Source of the DNA: Jannaschia sp. M317
GTDB taxonomy: Bacteria; Pseudomonadota; Alphaproteobacteria; Rhodobacterales; Rhodobacteraceae
DNA length: 64,000 bases
Reading direction: 5' to 3'
Assembly: GCF_025141175.1 (NCBI RefSeq)
Contig: NZ_CP081156.1
Location: forward strand, 1-64,000
Shown piece after piece: positions 26,941-35,606 of this stretch (position 1 is its first letter; every line of letters begins with the position of its first letter). Made by a program: the position numbers and the translations under genes. The notes beneath the pieces were generated by a model, which had not been told where the DNA came from, made no database searches, and saw nothing but the letters and a program-made list of their open reading frames with translations.

Positions 26941-28383
26941 ATGTCCAGGAATATGGTGCCAGCAAGGGCCCCGCGGGATGGGGCTCGCAATGAGGCGCAC
27001 AGACCTGACGGGCGCGGCCTTGCGGTGCCATCGGGAAACCGCGGGACGCCTCTCTGTTTTCTGGCGGATCGAACCGATGGGTTCGGAGAGCGTTTGCGCG
27101 CCGTCCTCAATGCCATGGTGGCCGCGGAGCAATTCGGCGGCGAGATGATCCTGGAATGGCGGGCGAAAGGGGGGCCGGGGGCCGTGTTCCACGTGGCCGG
27201 TGACCCGGAGGGGATATTTGCGCCCGCCTTCCTGGAACGGCACCTGGTGTCCAGGGAGGACGTGGCGCGCCTGTCCCGGCTCTCGACCACCGACAGCGCG
27301 TTCGAGGCCCGGTTCCGGGACGGGGCCGGGCTGCAGGACGGCGGAGTTGATGCGGTCGTGATGTCGCATGCGCGGATCTCGTCGCAGATGACGTCGCTGG
27401 CCGATGCCGATACCTGCGCGCTCTATCGCAAGGCATTCGACGATATCGCGTTCACGCCCCCGCTGGAGTTGGCCCGAACCCTTGCCTGGCAGGTTCCCTT
27501 GATGCGCGACTGTGTTGCGATCCACCTCCGCGCGGGGGACATCGTCTACGGCAGTTTCAGGGGCAGCGGCCGTTTCACGAGCAAGGCGATCCCGTACCCG
27601 CTCGGGGATGCCCTGATCGCGCAGGCACGGGCGGATGGCGCGGAGGTGCTGGTCTTCGGCGAAGACACCGCCCTCTGCCGGGCGCTGGCGCGCAGGCACG
27701 ACGCGACCTTCGCGCCCGATCTGGTGCCGGAGGCGGATTTCAATAGCCTGCAATTCGCTCTCTTTGAAATCTGCCTCATGTCCAGGTGCCGCACGATCCA
27801 TTGCGGCAACAGCGGTTTCGCCTATCTTGCGGCGTGGATCGGCGGGGCGGACACCACCTCGGTCGTTGACTGCTTTGGGGGGCGGGCCATTGTCGACGCA
27901 ACCCTCACGGCGCTCAAAGACGTGCAGGCCGAGGTCTCCGATCTCCAGAAGGCCTACGCGGCATCCTACGCCGTCCACAACTATCCAAGCGCCATGACGG
28001 ACGAGGAAAGGACCAGGCTGGTGTCTCTCTGTGTCGATCTCGACCCCGAGAACGCGCTGTATCGTATCATGGAGGCGGAGATCCTTTATACCTCCGGGCA
28101 GGGGGCGGAGGCCGATCGCCGCCTGGCCGCAATCAGCGATGCCGAAGGTCTGCTCAGCCTGGAATGGCTATTGCTTGAATCGTCGCCCGCGAATGTGGCT
28201 CGGCGGAAACACCTGCGGGCCTTTGAGCCCGCCGCCCGAGCCGGATTTCCGATGGCCGCCCTGTGTTTGGCATTGAACGCGAAGGCCCTTGGAAAAGACG
28301 GAGAGGCCAAACGTTACGCGGCGCTCTATCTGGAGAACCAGCACAAGGCCGAGACCCGCCTGGGCGCACTCCTGCACCCATGA
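26941..28383 (+). CDS. Fucosyltransferase-like GT-B protein (HxRxGD family)
   Basis: 480 residues. The ATG has GGAG seven bases upstream. Visible motifs are GFGERLRAVLNAMVAAEQFG, like the G-x-G-N-R-L-x-x-L-L-N start of NodZ/FUT8-type enzymes, then AIHLRAGDIVYG (HxRxGD, the GDP-sugar pocket of the alpha-1,2/1,6-fucosyltransferase superfamily), and CGNSGFAYLAAWIGG near the C-terminal Rossmann domain. A helical tail of about 110 residues follows. A cytoplasmic glycosyltransferase in exopolysaccharide assembly is the best call. No GDP-fucose genes are visible, so another donor is possible. It is divergent from algD and converges on the gene at 28514. Confidence 0.6.
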   Translation: MSRNMVPARAPRDGARNEAHRPDGRGLAVPSGNRGTPLCFLADRTDGFGERLRAVLNAMVAAEQFGGEMILEWRAKGGPGAVFHVAGDPEGIFAPAFLERHLVSREDVARLSRLSTTDSAFEARFRDGAGLQDGGVDAVVMSHARISSQMTSLADADTCALYRKAFDDIAFTPPLELARTLAWQVPLMRDCVAIHLRAGDIVYGSFRGSGRFTSKAIPYPLGDALIAQARADGAEVLVFGEDTALCRALARRHDATFAPDLVPEADFNSLQFALFEICLMSRCRTIHCGNSGFAYLAAWIGGADTTSVVDCFGGRAIVDATLTALKDVQAEVSDLQKAYAASYAVHNYPSAMTDEERTRLVSLCVDLDPENALYRIMEAEILYTSGQGAEADRRLAAISDAEGLLSLEWLLLESSPANVARRKHLRAFEPAARAGFPMAALCLALNAKALGKDGEAKRYAALYLENQHKAETRLGALLHP

Positions 28384-28497
28384 CGCCTTGCCCGTGAACC
28401 GACGGCCCTGTCAGACCGTACCACCGGAGCGCGCCCCTCGAACGTGAGGGTCAGACCCGCTGTGATAATGCGAATTATGTAACATTCCGGGCACGAC

Positions 28498-28510
28498 GGC
28501 CCGAAGGGCC
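28498..28510 (-). terminator. Small hairpin after the stop of the leftward glycosyltransferase
   Basis: GGCCC and GGGCC arms around GAA lie just past the TAA at 28514-28516, between two convergent genes. The stem is short and has no T tract. Confidence 0.3.
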
Positions 28511-28513
28511 CAC

Positions 28514-31339
28514 TTAGATCCTGACCGCGCGGGCCTGCGCCTGCAGCACCCGCGCCTTGCGCCGCGCCGCGGCACTCATCGCGCGCAACCGGCCCCGCGC
28601 CGCCGCAAGCGCAAGCACCGCATTGGTCACCGCCTCGCGGTCGTCGGCCGGAACAACCAGCCCGTCGACACCGCTGTCGATCATCGAAGGCGGTGCGCCG
28701 CGATCATAACAGATGACCGGTCGCCCCCCCGCCATCGCTTCGAGCACGGTGCGCCCGAAGCTTTCGGCAAATTTCGACAGGCTGAGCACGACATCGGCCT
28801 GCGCCACCGCCGAGACGGGATCAGCGCTGTAGTTGCGGAAATCCACGTTTGGCGGCAAGGGCTGCATCAGGTGCAGGTCCTGGGTCGGCGGTCCGATCAA
28901 CAGGAACCGGACACGGCCTTGCGCGGCCCCGACATGGCGGGCGACCGCCAACAAGTCGGCCAGACCCTTTTTGGCGATGTTGCTGCTGATCAGCGCGACG
29001 CGCAGCGTCTCGCCGGGATCGAAAGGCAGCTCGAACAGAGCGTCATCGACCGAATTCGGCCGCACCGTCACCCGGTCGGGGCAATCCAGCCAGTCGGCCA
29101 CCGGTTGCGAGGTGGCCAGGAACCGATCCGCCTGCTGCAGAAGAACCTGGCGTATCTCTTGGGGGGATCCACCCAGGTTGGTGCACAGGGCGACATCCTC
29201 GGACACCAACTCTCGGACATAGACGACGCTGGGCACGCCTTCGGCCCGGGCCGCCAGCAGCGGCGCATCCATGACGATGGTGTTCACCAGGACCGTCTCG
29301 GGGGCATAGCTGCGGATCAGGTCGCGAATGATCTCGACCGTGCGCGCCACCGGGGGCCGTTGCAGGTGCCGCCAGATCTGCGGCACGACGACAACCGCAC
29401 CGCTGACCGCGCGCAGGGCCTCCAGGTAGTCGGTGTTGCGCAGCGCCGGCAGCACGACGACAGGCCAGCCGCCGGACCGGGCAATGTGCCGAACGACCGA
29501 CAGCAGGCTGCGCTCAGCACCGAACAGCATCCGACCCGCCACATGGGAAAAGATCAGCGTGCAGGGGCGATCCCCCCGCCGTTCCGCCAAGGCCCCTGCA
29601 AAGGTGGGGCGCGGCGCGGCGCCGGCCGCCCTGCCCCGGGCCTCGAAATGCAGCACGGGGTTTTCATCCTGCGCCAACCCCTGAGCATACCGATACCCGC
29701 CGGAGCTGAACTCCGGCCCCGGATCGAGGTCATTCTGCGCGCCCCCGGTCAGGTAATGGCGCACCGGGCTGATATCCGCCTGCAGGACGTCCCCATGCCC
29801 CAGCAGATACCAATCGCGGTCGAACACGGGAGAGGCCCGCAGCCGGTCGAAATCCGATGGCGGCGGGGCCGGATCGCCCAGATCCAACGCATCGGGAACG
29901 CGAAAGGGACGCGTTTCGGGGTGCTGCGGCAGATACAGGTCTTCGGGCTGGTCGGCGCGGGCGTGCCAATCGTGGGCCGCCTCCATGTAGGTTCGGCGCA
30001 CACCCTTGAACTGGGTGCGCAGATGCGTCGCACTGACATTGGTCAGCGAGGCAGGATCGGTGCGCCCGAATGCCAGCGGCAGGCCCGGATGCACCTCCCG
30101 GATGGATTGCGGCCCGAAGCAATGCAGGATGCGGTAGTAGTATTCGGTATCCGCATTGACCCGCACCCGGTCCCAATACCCCAAAACCTCGCGCAGGCAT
30201 CCGCGCACCATCAACGAAGACACGTTGCGATAGATCCAGCGGTCTTCCATCCGCCAGCGTGTCATGGCCAGGTCGTCGCTGGCGCGCACCCAATGCGACA
30301 CCGTCCCGCGCAGCGACGGATCCGCCATCAGCGGCAAGACCTGCGCCTCGATCTTGAACGGGTGGGCCCAGTCGTCGGAATCGTGCACCGTCACGAAATC
30401 CCCACGCGCGGCCTGGAACCCTGTATTGCGTGCGGGATAGGCCCCCTGATTGCTGTCATGACGCAGAACCCGGATGCGGGGATCCGCCTTGGCCGCGGCA
30501 GCGGCCCGGGCGGGACCATCATCGACCGATCCATCGTCGACGACCAGGATTTCCAGGTTCTGCCAGGATTGCGCGCGCAGCCCGCGCAGCGCGCAGTCCA
30601 GTGACCGGGCGGCGTTGAACACCGGCACGATCACCGTAACCAGCGGCTGATCCGCGGGGGCGACCGTCGCCACAGCATTCGAAGCCGTATCCAGGCGGTC
30701 GAACCAGGATCCCTCGCCCTCGTTCAAGGTGACCGGCAAAACCAGATGGCGGGCATAAAGCGTGGTGAGGCAGCTCGCGATCTCCCAATCGTCGGCCCCG
30801 CGATGGCGGCGGATCTGCAAGTGCGCCAGGTCGAGATCGGGCAGCGGGCCGAACCGGTCCCGCGCCCGCTCCAGGACATCCTCGGCCTGGACCGGGTCGC
30901 CACAGGCCAGCGCCAGGTCGATCGACAACAGGAACGGCCCCGGATGCCGCAGGATCCGCGCGCCGTCGGGGGTGGCGTGAAAGACGTCTATCGCCCTGCG
31001 CGCGGCCTCGGCCTGCCCCGCTTCCCGGTACCAGCGGGCCAGGGCCCAACCCGCCAGCGCCCGCTCATGGGGTGGCCCCTCGGCCATCAGCCGGACAAGC
31101 GCGGGCTCGGCCATCGCCTCGAACCCACGCCAGAGCATGTGGTCCAGCGCCAAGGCCTGCACCGGACCGCCCAGCCGTCCTTCCTGCAGGCCGGAGGTCA
31201 GGAAATGGTCGAGCGGATCAACCCCCGATGCGCGTACATCGGGGTTGTTCTGCAGATACCAGACTGGATCGAAACCGCTGATCTGGTCCTGTCGGTGGAC
31301 CGCTGCGGCCCCGCCATGTGGGTCTTTGTCTCGGCCCAA
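28514..31339 (-). CDS. Two-domain glycosyltransferase (GT2 plus GT4)
   Basis: 941 residues. The N-terminus has the FDPVWYLQNNPDV...PLDHFL...G unit, then a helical region. A GT2 domain at about 230-420 has VTVIVPVFNAARSLD, VDDGS and TVHDSDDW. A second WYL-type unit lies at about 505-575 (FDRDWYLLGHGDV). A GT-B/GT4 domain at about 600-930 has ISSNIAKKGLADLL, ESFGRTVLEAMAGGRPVIC and DGLVVP. The only start in frame before the first unit is TTG 31339, two bases past the upstream stop; there is no good ribosome site, so translational coupling or a frameshift joining the two frames should be considered. It probably adds two successive sugars in the cytoplasm. The same architecture recurs at 37598-40270. 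Confidence 0.8.
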   Translation of the reverse strand: MGRDKDPHGGAAAVHRQDQISGFDPVWYLQNNPDVRASGVDPLDHFLTSGLQEGRLGGPVQALALDHMLWRGFEAMAEPALVRLMAEGPPHERALAGWALARWYREAGQAEAARRAIDVFHATPDGARILRHPGPFLLSIDLALACGDPVQAEDVLERARDRFGPLPDLDLAHLQIRRHRGADDWEIASCLTTLYARHLVLPVTLNEGEGSWFDRLDTASNAVATVAPADQPLVTVIVPVFNAARSLDCALRGLRAQSWQNLEILVVDDGSVDDGPARAAAAAKADPRIRVLRHDSNQGAYPARNTGFQAARGDFVTVHDSDDWAHPFKIEAQVLPLMADPSLRGTVSHWVRASDDLAMTRWRMEDRWIYRNVSSLMVRGCLREVLGYWDRVRVNADTEYYYRILHCFGPQSIREVHPGLPLAFGRTDPASLTNVSATHLRTQFKGVRRTYMEAAHDWHARADQPEDLYLPQHPETRPFRVPDALDLGDPAPPPSDFDRLRASPVFDRDWYLLGHGDVLQADISPVRHYLTGGAQNDLDPGPEFSSGGYRYAQGLAQDENPVLHFEARGRAAGAAPRPTFAGALAERRGDRPCTLIFSHVAGRMLFGAERSLLSVVRHIARSGGWPVVVLPALRNTDYLEALRAVSGAVVVVPQIWRHLQRPPVARTVEIIRDLIRSYAPETVLVNTIVMDAPLLAARAEGVPSVVYVRELVSEDVALCTNLGGSPQEIRQVLLQQADRFLATSQPVADWLDCPDRVTVRPNSVDDALFELPFDPGETLRVALISSNIAKKGLADLLAVARHVGAAQGRVRFLLIGPPTQDLHLMQPLPPNVDFRNYSADPVSAVAQADVVLSLSKFAESFGRTVLEAMAGGRPVICYDRGAPPSMIDSGVDGLVVPADDREAVTNAVLALAAARGRLRAMSAAARRKARVLQAQARAVRI

Positions 31340-31341
31340 GT

Positions 31342-31911
31342 TCAGCTCAACGGCCGTCCATCTGCTTTGCCGATGGCGACGTAATGGGCCAGGGCGGGCC
31401 AGCCGGCCTGAGCCACGTCGGGATTGGCCATGTAATAGCTCATCGTCGAGAAATGCGGGCCCGGATCACGGCCTTCGAACGCCCCGGAGCGGACGTAATG
31501 TTCCTTGGGGCTGATGCCGCTTTCGCGGACGTCGGCATAGACCTCCAGATACCAGGCCGGATCGAACAATTCGGTGTCGCCCAATGTATCGATCTGATGC
31601 TGAAACGCGGGCACGCCTTCGAATGTCCCGTCACGCTGACTGCGTTCGCGTACACCCGCCAGGATCAATTCAACCGCGTGGCGATCCTTGAGATCCGCAA
31701 TCTCCGCATCGGCCTCGGCCCGGATGCCGGCCCCGATGTTCTCCATCTGGTCGGTCAGGGCGACGAGCTCTCTGATCCGGTCGTCGAGAGACTGGCGCAG
31801 TGCCTCGATCTCCGATCTCAGAAGGGCCTGGATCTCACTATGGCTCCGCGTCGTGCCCCGACCTGCGTCGGACGGAGCAGTTTCGGCGGAGGGGGCATCG
31901 GCAGCAGGCAT
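31342..31911 (-). CDS. Coiled-coil protein carrying the WYL/PDV repeat module
   Basis: 189 residues from ATG 31911, chosen for GGAGAG nine bases upstream; GTG 31953 is an alternative. A charged N-terminus is followed by a predicted coiled coil (residues about 25-80), then a doubled module: FDPAWYLEVYADVRESGISP, KEHYVRSGAFEGRDPGPHF, and SYYMANPDVAQAGWPALAHY. The same module heads the glycosyltransferases at 28514, 37598 and 60427. With no catalytic domain this could be a docking or scaffold partner, or the N-terminal part of the 28514 enzyme cut off by a frameshift at 31339-31344. Function otherwise unknown. Confidence 0.6.
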   Translation of the reverse strand: MPAADAPSAETAPSDAGRGTTRSHSEIQALLRSEIEALRQSLDDRIRELVALTDQMENIGAGIRAEADAEIADLKDRHAVELILAGVRERSQRDGTFEGVPAFQHQIDTLGDTELFDPAWYLEVYADVRESGISPKEHYVRSGAFEGRDPGPHFSTMSYYMANPDVAQAGWPALAHYVAIGKADGRPLS

Positions 31912-32021
31912 CTCGTTTTTCTCTCCGGTCAGGCTCATAAGTGGCGTCAGCACTAACAGCTAATTTTTGCAGGCGCATCCCCAATCACCCGATGCCCGCG
32001 CCGCCGCCCGGCGGGGCAGAC

Positions 32022-32039
32022 TTGACCACTTCTGGTCAA
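32022..32039. promoter_or_regulatory. Operator-like palindrome in divergent promoter region
   Basis: TTGACCActtcTGGTCAA is a perfect inverted repeat (7-bp arms, 4-bp spacer). It lies 72 bp before wecE and 111 bp before the leftward coiled-coil gene. Position and symmetry suit a dimeric repressor or activator. I saw no second copy in the window and no regulator gene. Confidence 0.45.
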
Positions 32040-32110
32040 ACGGATACGGCCAATAGACAAAGAACAGACATTAAGAATTGCTGCCTGCTTTAGGGCATTT
32101 CAGGATTTAG

Positions 32111-33244
32111 ATGCAAAAGATTCCCTTCAATGCTCCTTCGATTGTCGGCGACGAACTGGCTTACATTTCCGATGCCATCGCGCGCGGCCAACTGTCGGGC
32201 GACGGGCATTACACAAAGCTTTGCAACAAGCTGATCGAGGCGCAGACCGGGTCGCCCAAAGCTCTCTTGACGCATTCCTGCACCGCCGCGCTGGAGATGG
32301 CGGCGATCCTGTGTGATCTGGCCCCCGGCGACGAAGTGATCATGCCTTCGTTCACCTTTGTGTCGACCGCCAATGCCGTGGCGCTGCGTGGGGCGATCCC
32401 GGTGTTCGTCGATATCGACCCCGACACGCTCAACATCAGCCCCGCCGCGGCCGAAGCCGCAATCACCGACAAGACGCGGGCGATCTTTGCCGTCCATTAC
32501 GCCGGTGTCCCCGCCGAGATGGATGCCCTGCGCGAGCTGACCGATGCCCATGGTCTGATGCTGATCGAGGATGCGGCCCAGGCCCTGGGATCGACCTATC
32601 ACGGCCGCCCCTGCGGCAGCCTGGGCGACGCCGCCGCCTTCAGCTTTCACGAGACCAAGAACCTCATCAGCGGCGAGGGTGGGGCGCTGACGATCAATCG
32701 CGAAGACCTGGCCGCCCGCGCCGAGATCATCCGCGAAAAGGGCACCAACCGGTCCCGGTTCCTGCGCGGCCAGGTGGACAAATACACCTGGGTCGACATC
32801 GGGTCGTCCTTTCTGCCGGGCGAATTGGTGGCGGCCTTCCTTTATGGTCAGCTCGAGAATACCGCCCAGGTGAACAATGTGCGCCTGGCCGCCTTCGACA
32901 GCTACAACGCGGCCTTCGCCGACCTGGAGCAATCCGAACGCCTGCGCCGTCCGATCATTCCGCAGCACGCCGCATCCAACGGACATATGTTCTATCTGAT
33001 GCTGCGCGACATTGCTGATCGCGACAGCTTCATCGCCCATATGCGCGACCACGGCATTGCAACACCGTTCCACTACGTGCCGCTGCATTCCTCGCCGGGG
33101 GGGGAAACCTATGGCCGTGTCGCCGGATCCCTGGAGGTCACCGACGACACCTCTGCCCGGTTGGTCCGTCTTCCGGTCTATTATTCCGTCGGGGACAAGA
33201 TCGATCGCGTCATCGAGATCGCGCGCACCTACCTGACCGCCTGA
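32111..33244 (+). CDS. wecE: dTDP-4-amino-4,6-dideoxygalactose transaminase
   Basis: 377 residues; AGGA lies five bases before the ATG. It follows E. coli WecE (RffA) nearly throughout: PFNAPSIVGDELAYI, LLTHSCTAALEMAA, GDEVIMPSFTFVSTANA, FVDIDPDTLNI, VHYAGVPAEMD, IEDAAQALGSTY, AFSFHETKN (PLP-binding Lys), EIIREKGTNRSRFLRG, VDKYTWVDIGSS and FHYVPLHSSPGGE. It transfers an amino group from glutamate to dTDP-4-keto-6-deoxyglucose, giving dTDP-Fuc4N. That keto-sugar is the product of RmlA plus RmlB, encoded at 49.5-52.3 kb on the same element. The acetyltransferase at 34926 might N-acetylate the product. Confidence 0.9.
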   Translation: MQKIPFNAPSIVGDELAYISDAIARGQLSGDGHYTKLCNKLIEAQTGSPKALLTHSCTAALEMAAILCDLAPGDEVIMPSFTFVSTANAVALRGAIPVFVDIDPDTLNISPAAAEAAITDKTRAIFAVHYAGVPAEMDALRELTDAHGLMLIEDAAQALGSTYHGRPCGSLGDAAAFSFHETKNLISGEGGALTINREDLAARAEIIREKGTNRSRFLRGQVDKYTWVDIGSSFLPGELVAAFLYGQLENTAQVNNVRLAAFDSYNAAFADLEQSERLRRPIIPQHAASNGHMFYLMLRDIADRDSFIAHMRDHGIATPFHYVPLHSSPGGETYGRVAGSLEVTDDTSARLVRLPVYYSVGDKIDRVIEIARTYLTA

Positions 33245-33280
33245 GCGGATCTTACCCGTCCCTGCAAACGGCGAAGTATC

Positions 33281-34918
33281 ATGACACAGATGGACATGTC
33301 CTCAGAAACTCTCAGACAGGCTGACCTCGTGCCGTTGGCCCGGGCGATCAAGAACAGCAAGTTCGACGTCGCAAAAGCCGAATTCGCCCGGATCGACGCC
33401 TACGAGAAGCAGATCGAGATCGGCAAAGCCTTTTGCATCGACATGCTCGAGGACATGCTGAAGCTGCGTGTCAATCTGTGCTATGTGCTTTTGTTCGCGG
33501 CACTTCTGCGCCGGCACCGCCGCGCCGGCGATTTCAACGTTCTGGATCATTTTCTGACCCGGGCGCGTGAGACGGTCGATCAATACGACAGCTTTCCGCA
33601 GTTCTTCCAGATGCAGCTGATGTTCGCGGCCAAACGGCGCGACAAGACGTTCTTTCTTTATGACACGCTGAGCCAGGGCACCTACCAGCACGAACTTGCG
33701 AACACGCAGCTGTGCCGGGACCGCATCGGAACGGCTCCGGCTCCGACCCGTTCGCCGGATGCCCCGATCCGCACGGTCGTCTTCTGCGCGTCCTTCCTGC
33801 CGGAAAGCTACAACATCAAACATGCTCAGATGTTCGTGGATTTCATGGTCTATCTCGCGACTTATCGCGCCAGAACGCGTTGCGTCCTGCTCTTGACCTA
33901 CGAGACTGTGTTCAACAACGATCTCTTCCCGGTTTTCTCTCAGGAAAGCGCAAATCAGACCACCATTCGCAAGAAGATCGAGGCTGCCAACGCACAGCAC
34001 GGACTCGACATGGAACTGATCTGCATAGACTCGACGCTGCCGCATCTCACCCGCCTCAAGACAGCGAGAGATACCATCATCGATCTGAACCCGGATCTGA
34101 TCTCTTTTGCCGGCGGTTATGGAAAATGCGAGAGCTACTACCTCGCGTATCATTTCCGGGAACGGCCTTCCGTCTTTCTGCCGACATCGGCCAGCAACAC
34201 CGTTGCCGAACACTACACCGCCGTGTTCACAAAAGAGGCCAACACCCAGATTGCAGGTGCAGAAGGCAAGATCATCGCGGTGCCAAGCACCTCTTTCGAA
34301 GGGTTCGATGTCTCGGTCGACGCGCAAGGCGATCGTTTCTTCGACATTCACAAAGACAAGAAGGTGGTCTTCTCTGCTCTGGGCGGAGATCGGATCTTCA
34401 AGGCGCTGTCGGCCTGCGGCCCGGAATTCTTCGTCCAACTCGATACATTCCTGAGCGAGCACCCGGATGTAATCTGGGTTTTCGCCGGGGTCAGGTCGCG
34501 GAATGAAATCATCGACATCGACCCGGTGATCGAACGCAATGTGACCAACGGCCAAATTGTCGTTCTGAGTCATATCAAGAACTTTGGCCACTACATGCAG
34601 CAGTCTCGGGTCTTTGTCAGCCTGCCCAACTCCATCGGTGGCGGCTTTTCAGGCACGACTGCGACCAGCCTGAACACGCCAACGATCTGCTGTTTCGCAT
34701 CTGATCTTCCTGGGGCATTTCAACCCAAGGAGTTGTGCTTCGCCGACGAAAATTACACCGGTCTGTTCAAGGCGCTGTCCAAGATTGTCACGGACGACGC
34801 CTACCATGCCGGGATCCAGACCACCCTGCAGGATATCAAGGAAGAATACAGCCTGGAGACGGTCAGCCGGCGACGTTTCGAAGCCATGGAACAGGTCATA
34901 TCAGACTTTCATGCCTGA
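33281..34918 (+). CDS. Putative GT-B glycosyltransferase, AT-richer than its neighbours
   Basis: 545 residues, 36 bp downstream of wecE on the same strand. The N-terminal 150 residues are helical. Residues about 165-530 look like two Rossmann halves: TVVFCASFLPESYNIKHAQM, LNPDLISFAGGYGKCESYY, then VIWVFAGVRSRNEI, IVVLSHIKNFGHYMQQSRVF and a GGGFSGTTATSLNTPTIC segment resembling the donor site of GT-B enzymes. No family is certain. Codon third positions are visibly less GC-rich than in the flanking genes, suggesting a separate origin. It probably uses a nucleotide sugar, perhaps the WecE product, but that is inference. Confidence 0.6.
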   Translation: MTQMDMSSETLRQADLVPLARAIKNSKFDVAKAEFARIDAYEKQIEIGKAFCIDMLEDMLKLRVNLCYVLLFAALLRRHRRAGDFNVLDHFLTRARETVDQYDSFPQFFQMQLMFAAKRRDKTFFLYDTLSQGTYQHELANTQLCRDRIGTAPAPTRSPDAPIRTVVFCASFLPESYNIKHAQMFVDFMVYLATYRARTRCVLLLTYETVFNNDLFPVFSQESANQTTIRKKIEAANAQHGLDMELICIDSTLPHLTRLKTARDTIIDLNPDLISFAGGYGKCESYYLAYHFRERPSVFLPTSASNTVAEHYTAVFTKEANTQIAGAEGKIIAVPSTSFEGFDVSVDAQGDRFFDIHKDKKVVFSALGGDRIFKALSACGPEFFVQLDTFLSEHPDVIWVFAGVRSRNEIIDIDPVIERNVTNGQIVVLSHIKNFGHYMQQSRVFVSLPNSIGGGFSGTTATSLNTPTICCFASDLPGAFQPKELCFADENYTGLFKALSKIVTDDAYHAGIQTTLQDIKEEYSLETVSRRRFEAMEQVISDFHA

Positions 34919-34925
34919 CCGGACC

Positions 34926-35606
34926 CTAGCCGGTTTCGAGTTGGTCAAGGACTTCGGGCGTCGGCTCGGCAGAGATCAGGTCATACTTCGCCTGCAGATC
35001 CGCGACGTCCCAATGCCACCATTGCAGCGCCTGTAGCCGGTCGACGATCGCATCAGGAAAGCGCGAACGCAGAATTCGGGCGGGGTTTCCAGCGACGATC
35101 GCATAGGGGGGCACGTCGCGGGTCACGACTGCGTTGGCAGCGATGACCGCGCCGTTGCCCACCGATACGCCGCGCATGATGGCCGCGCCTGCTCCGATCC
35201 AGACGTCATGGCCGATCGTTATCTTGCCGGCAAAGCGGTCGTAGGGCGCAGGATGTCCTTCTGGACGGATGCCATCGTAGGGGTTGTAGAGAAACGCATG
35301 TTGCGTCACCCGCGAAACATCGTGATTGGCCCCCCCGATCGTCACGTTCCAGGCACAAGAGCAGAAGGCACCGACCTCAGCCTGCATCACCACGGTGTTC
35401 ATCCCGGTATAGCTGAAACGTCCCATCTCGGATCGGAAAACCTGGTTGTTTCGATCGATCCGTACGCGTTCCGCGAGGGTCGAGGCATCCACCCGTGAGA
35501 AGTTTCCCACGACCGTGTGGTCCGCCAGCCGTGAGGACCGGACCCGTGCTCCGGTATAGATCCTGCTCGAGGCTGCCACGTCGCTGTCGATGGCGTCAAA
35601 ATCCAT
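34926..35606 (-). CDS. Hexapeptide-repeat acetyltransferase (CatB/Vat type)
   Basis: 226 residues from ATG 35606, overlapping the end of the upstream gene by 11 bases; the longer frame from 35690 is an overlap artefact. Left-handed beta-helix hexapeptides are clear (KITIGHDVWIGAGAAIMRGV, VGNGAVIAANAVVTRDVPPY, IVAGNPARILR). The His of NHDVSRVTQHAF and the C-terminal LQWWHWDVADLQ are typical of the xenobiotic-acetyltransferase branch that includes many sugar O- and N-acetyltransferases. It works as a trimer with acetyl-CoA. It is last in the leftward set 40270-34926, and the sugar context favours decoration of a polysaccharide precursor rather than drug resistance. Confidence 0.82.
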   Translation of the reverse strand: MDFDAIDSDVAASSRIYTGARVRSSRLADHTVVGNFSRVDASTLAERVRIDRNNQVFRSEMGRFSYTGMNTVVMQAEVGAFCSCAWNVTIGGANHDVSRVTQHAFLYNPYDGIRPEGHPAPYDRFAGKITIGHDVWIGAGAAIMRGVSVGNGAVIAANAVVTRDVPPYAIVAGNPARILRSRFPDAIVDRLQALQWWHWDVADLQAKYDLISAEPTPEVLDQLETG

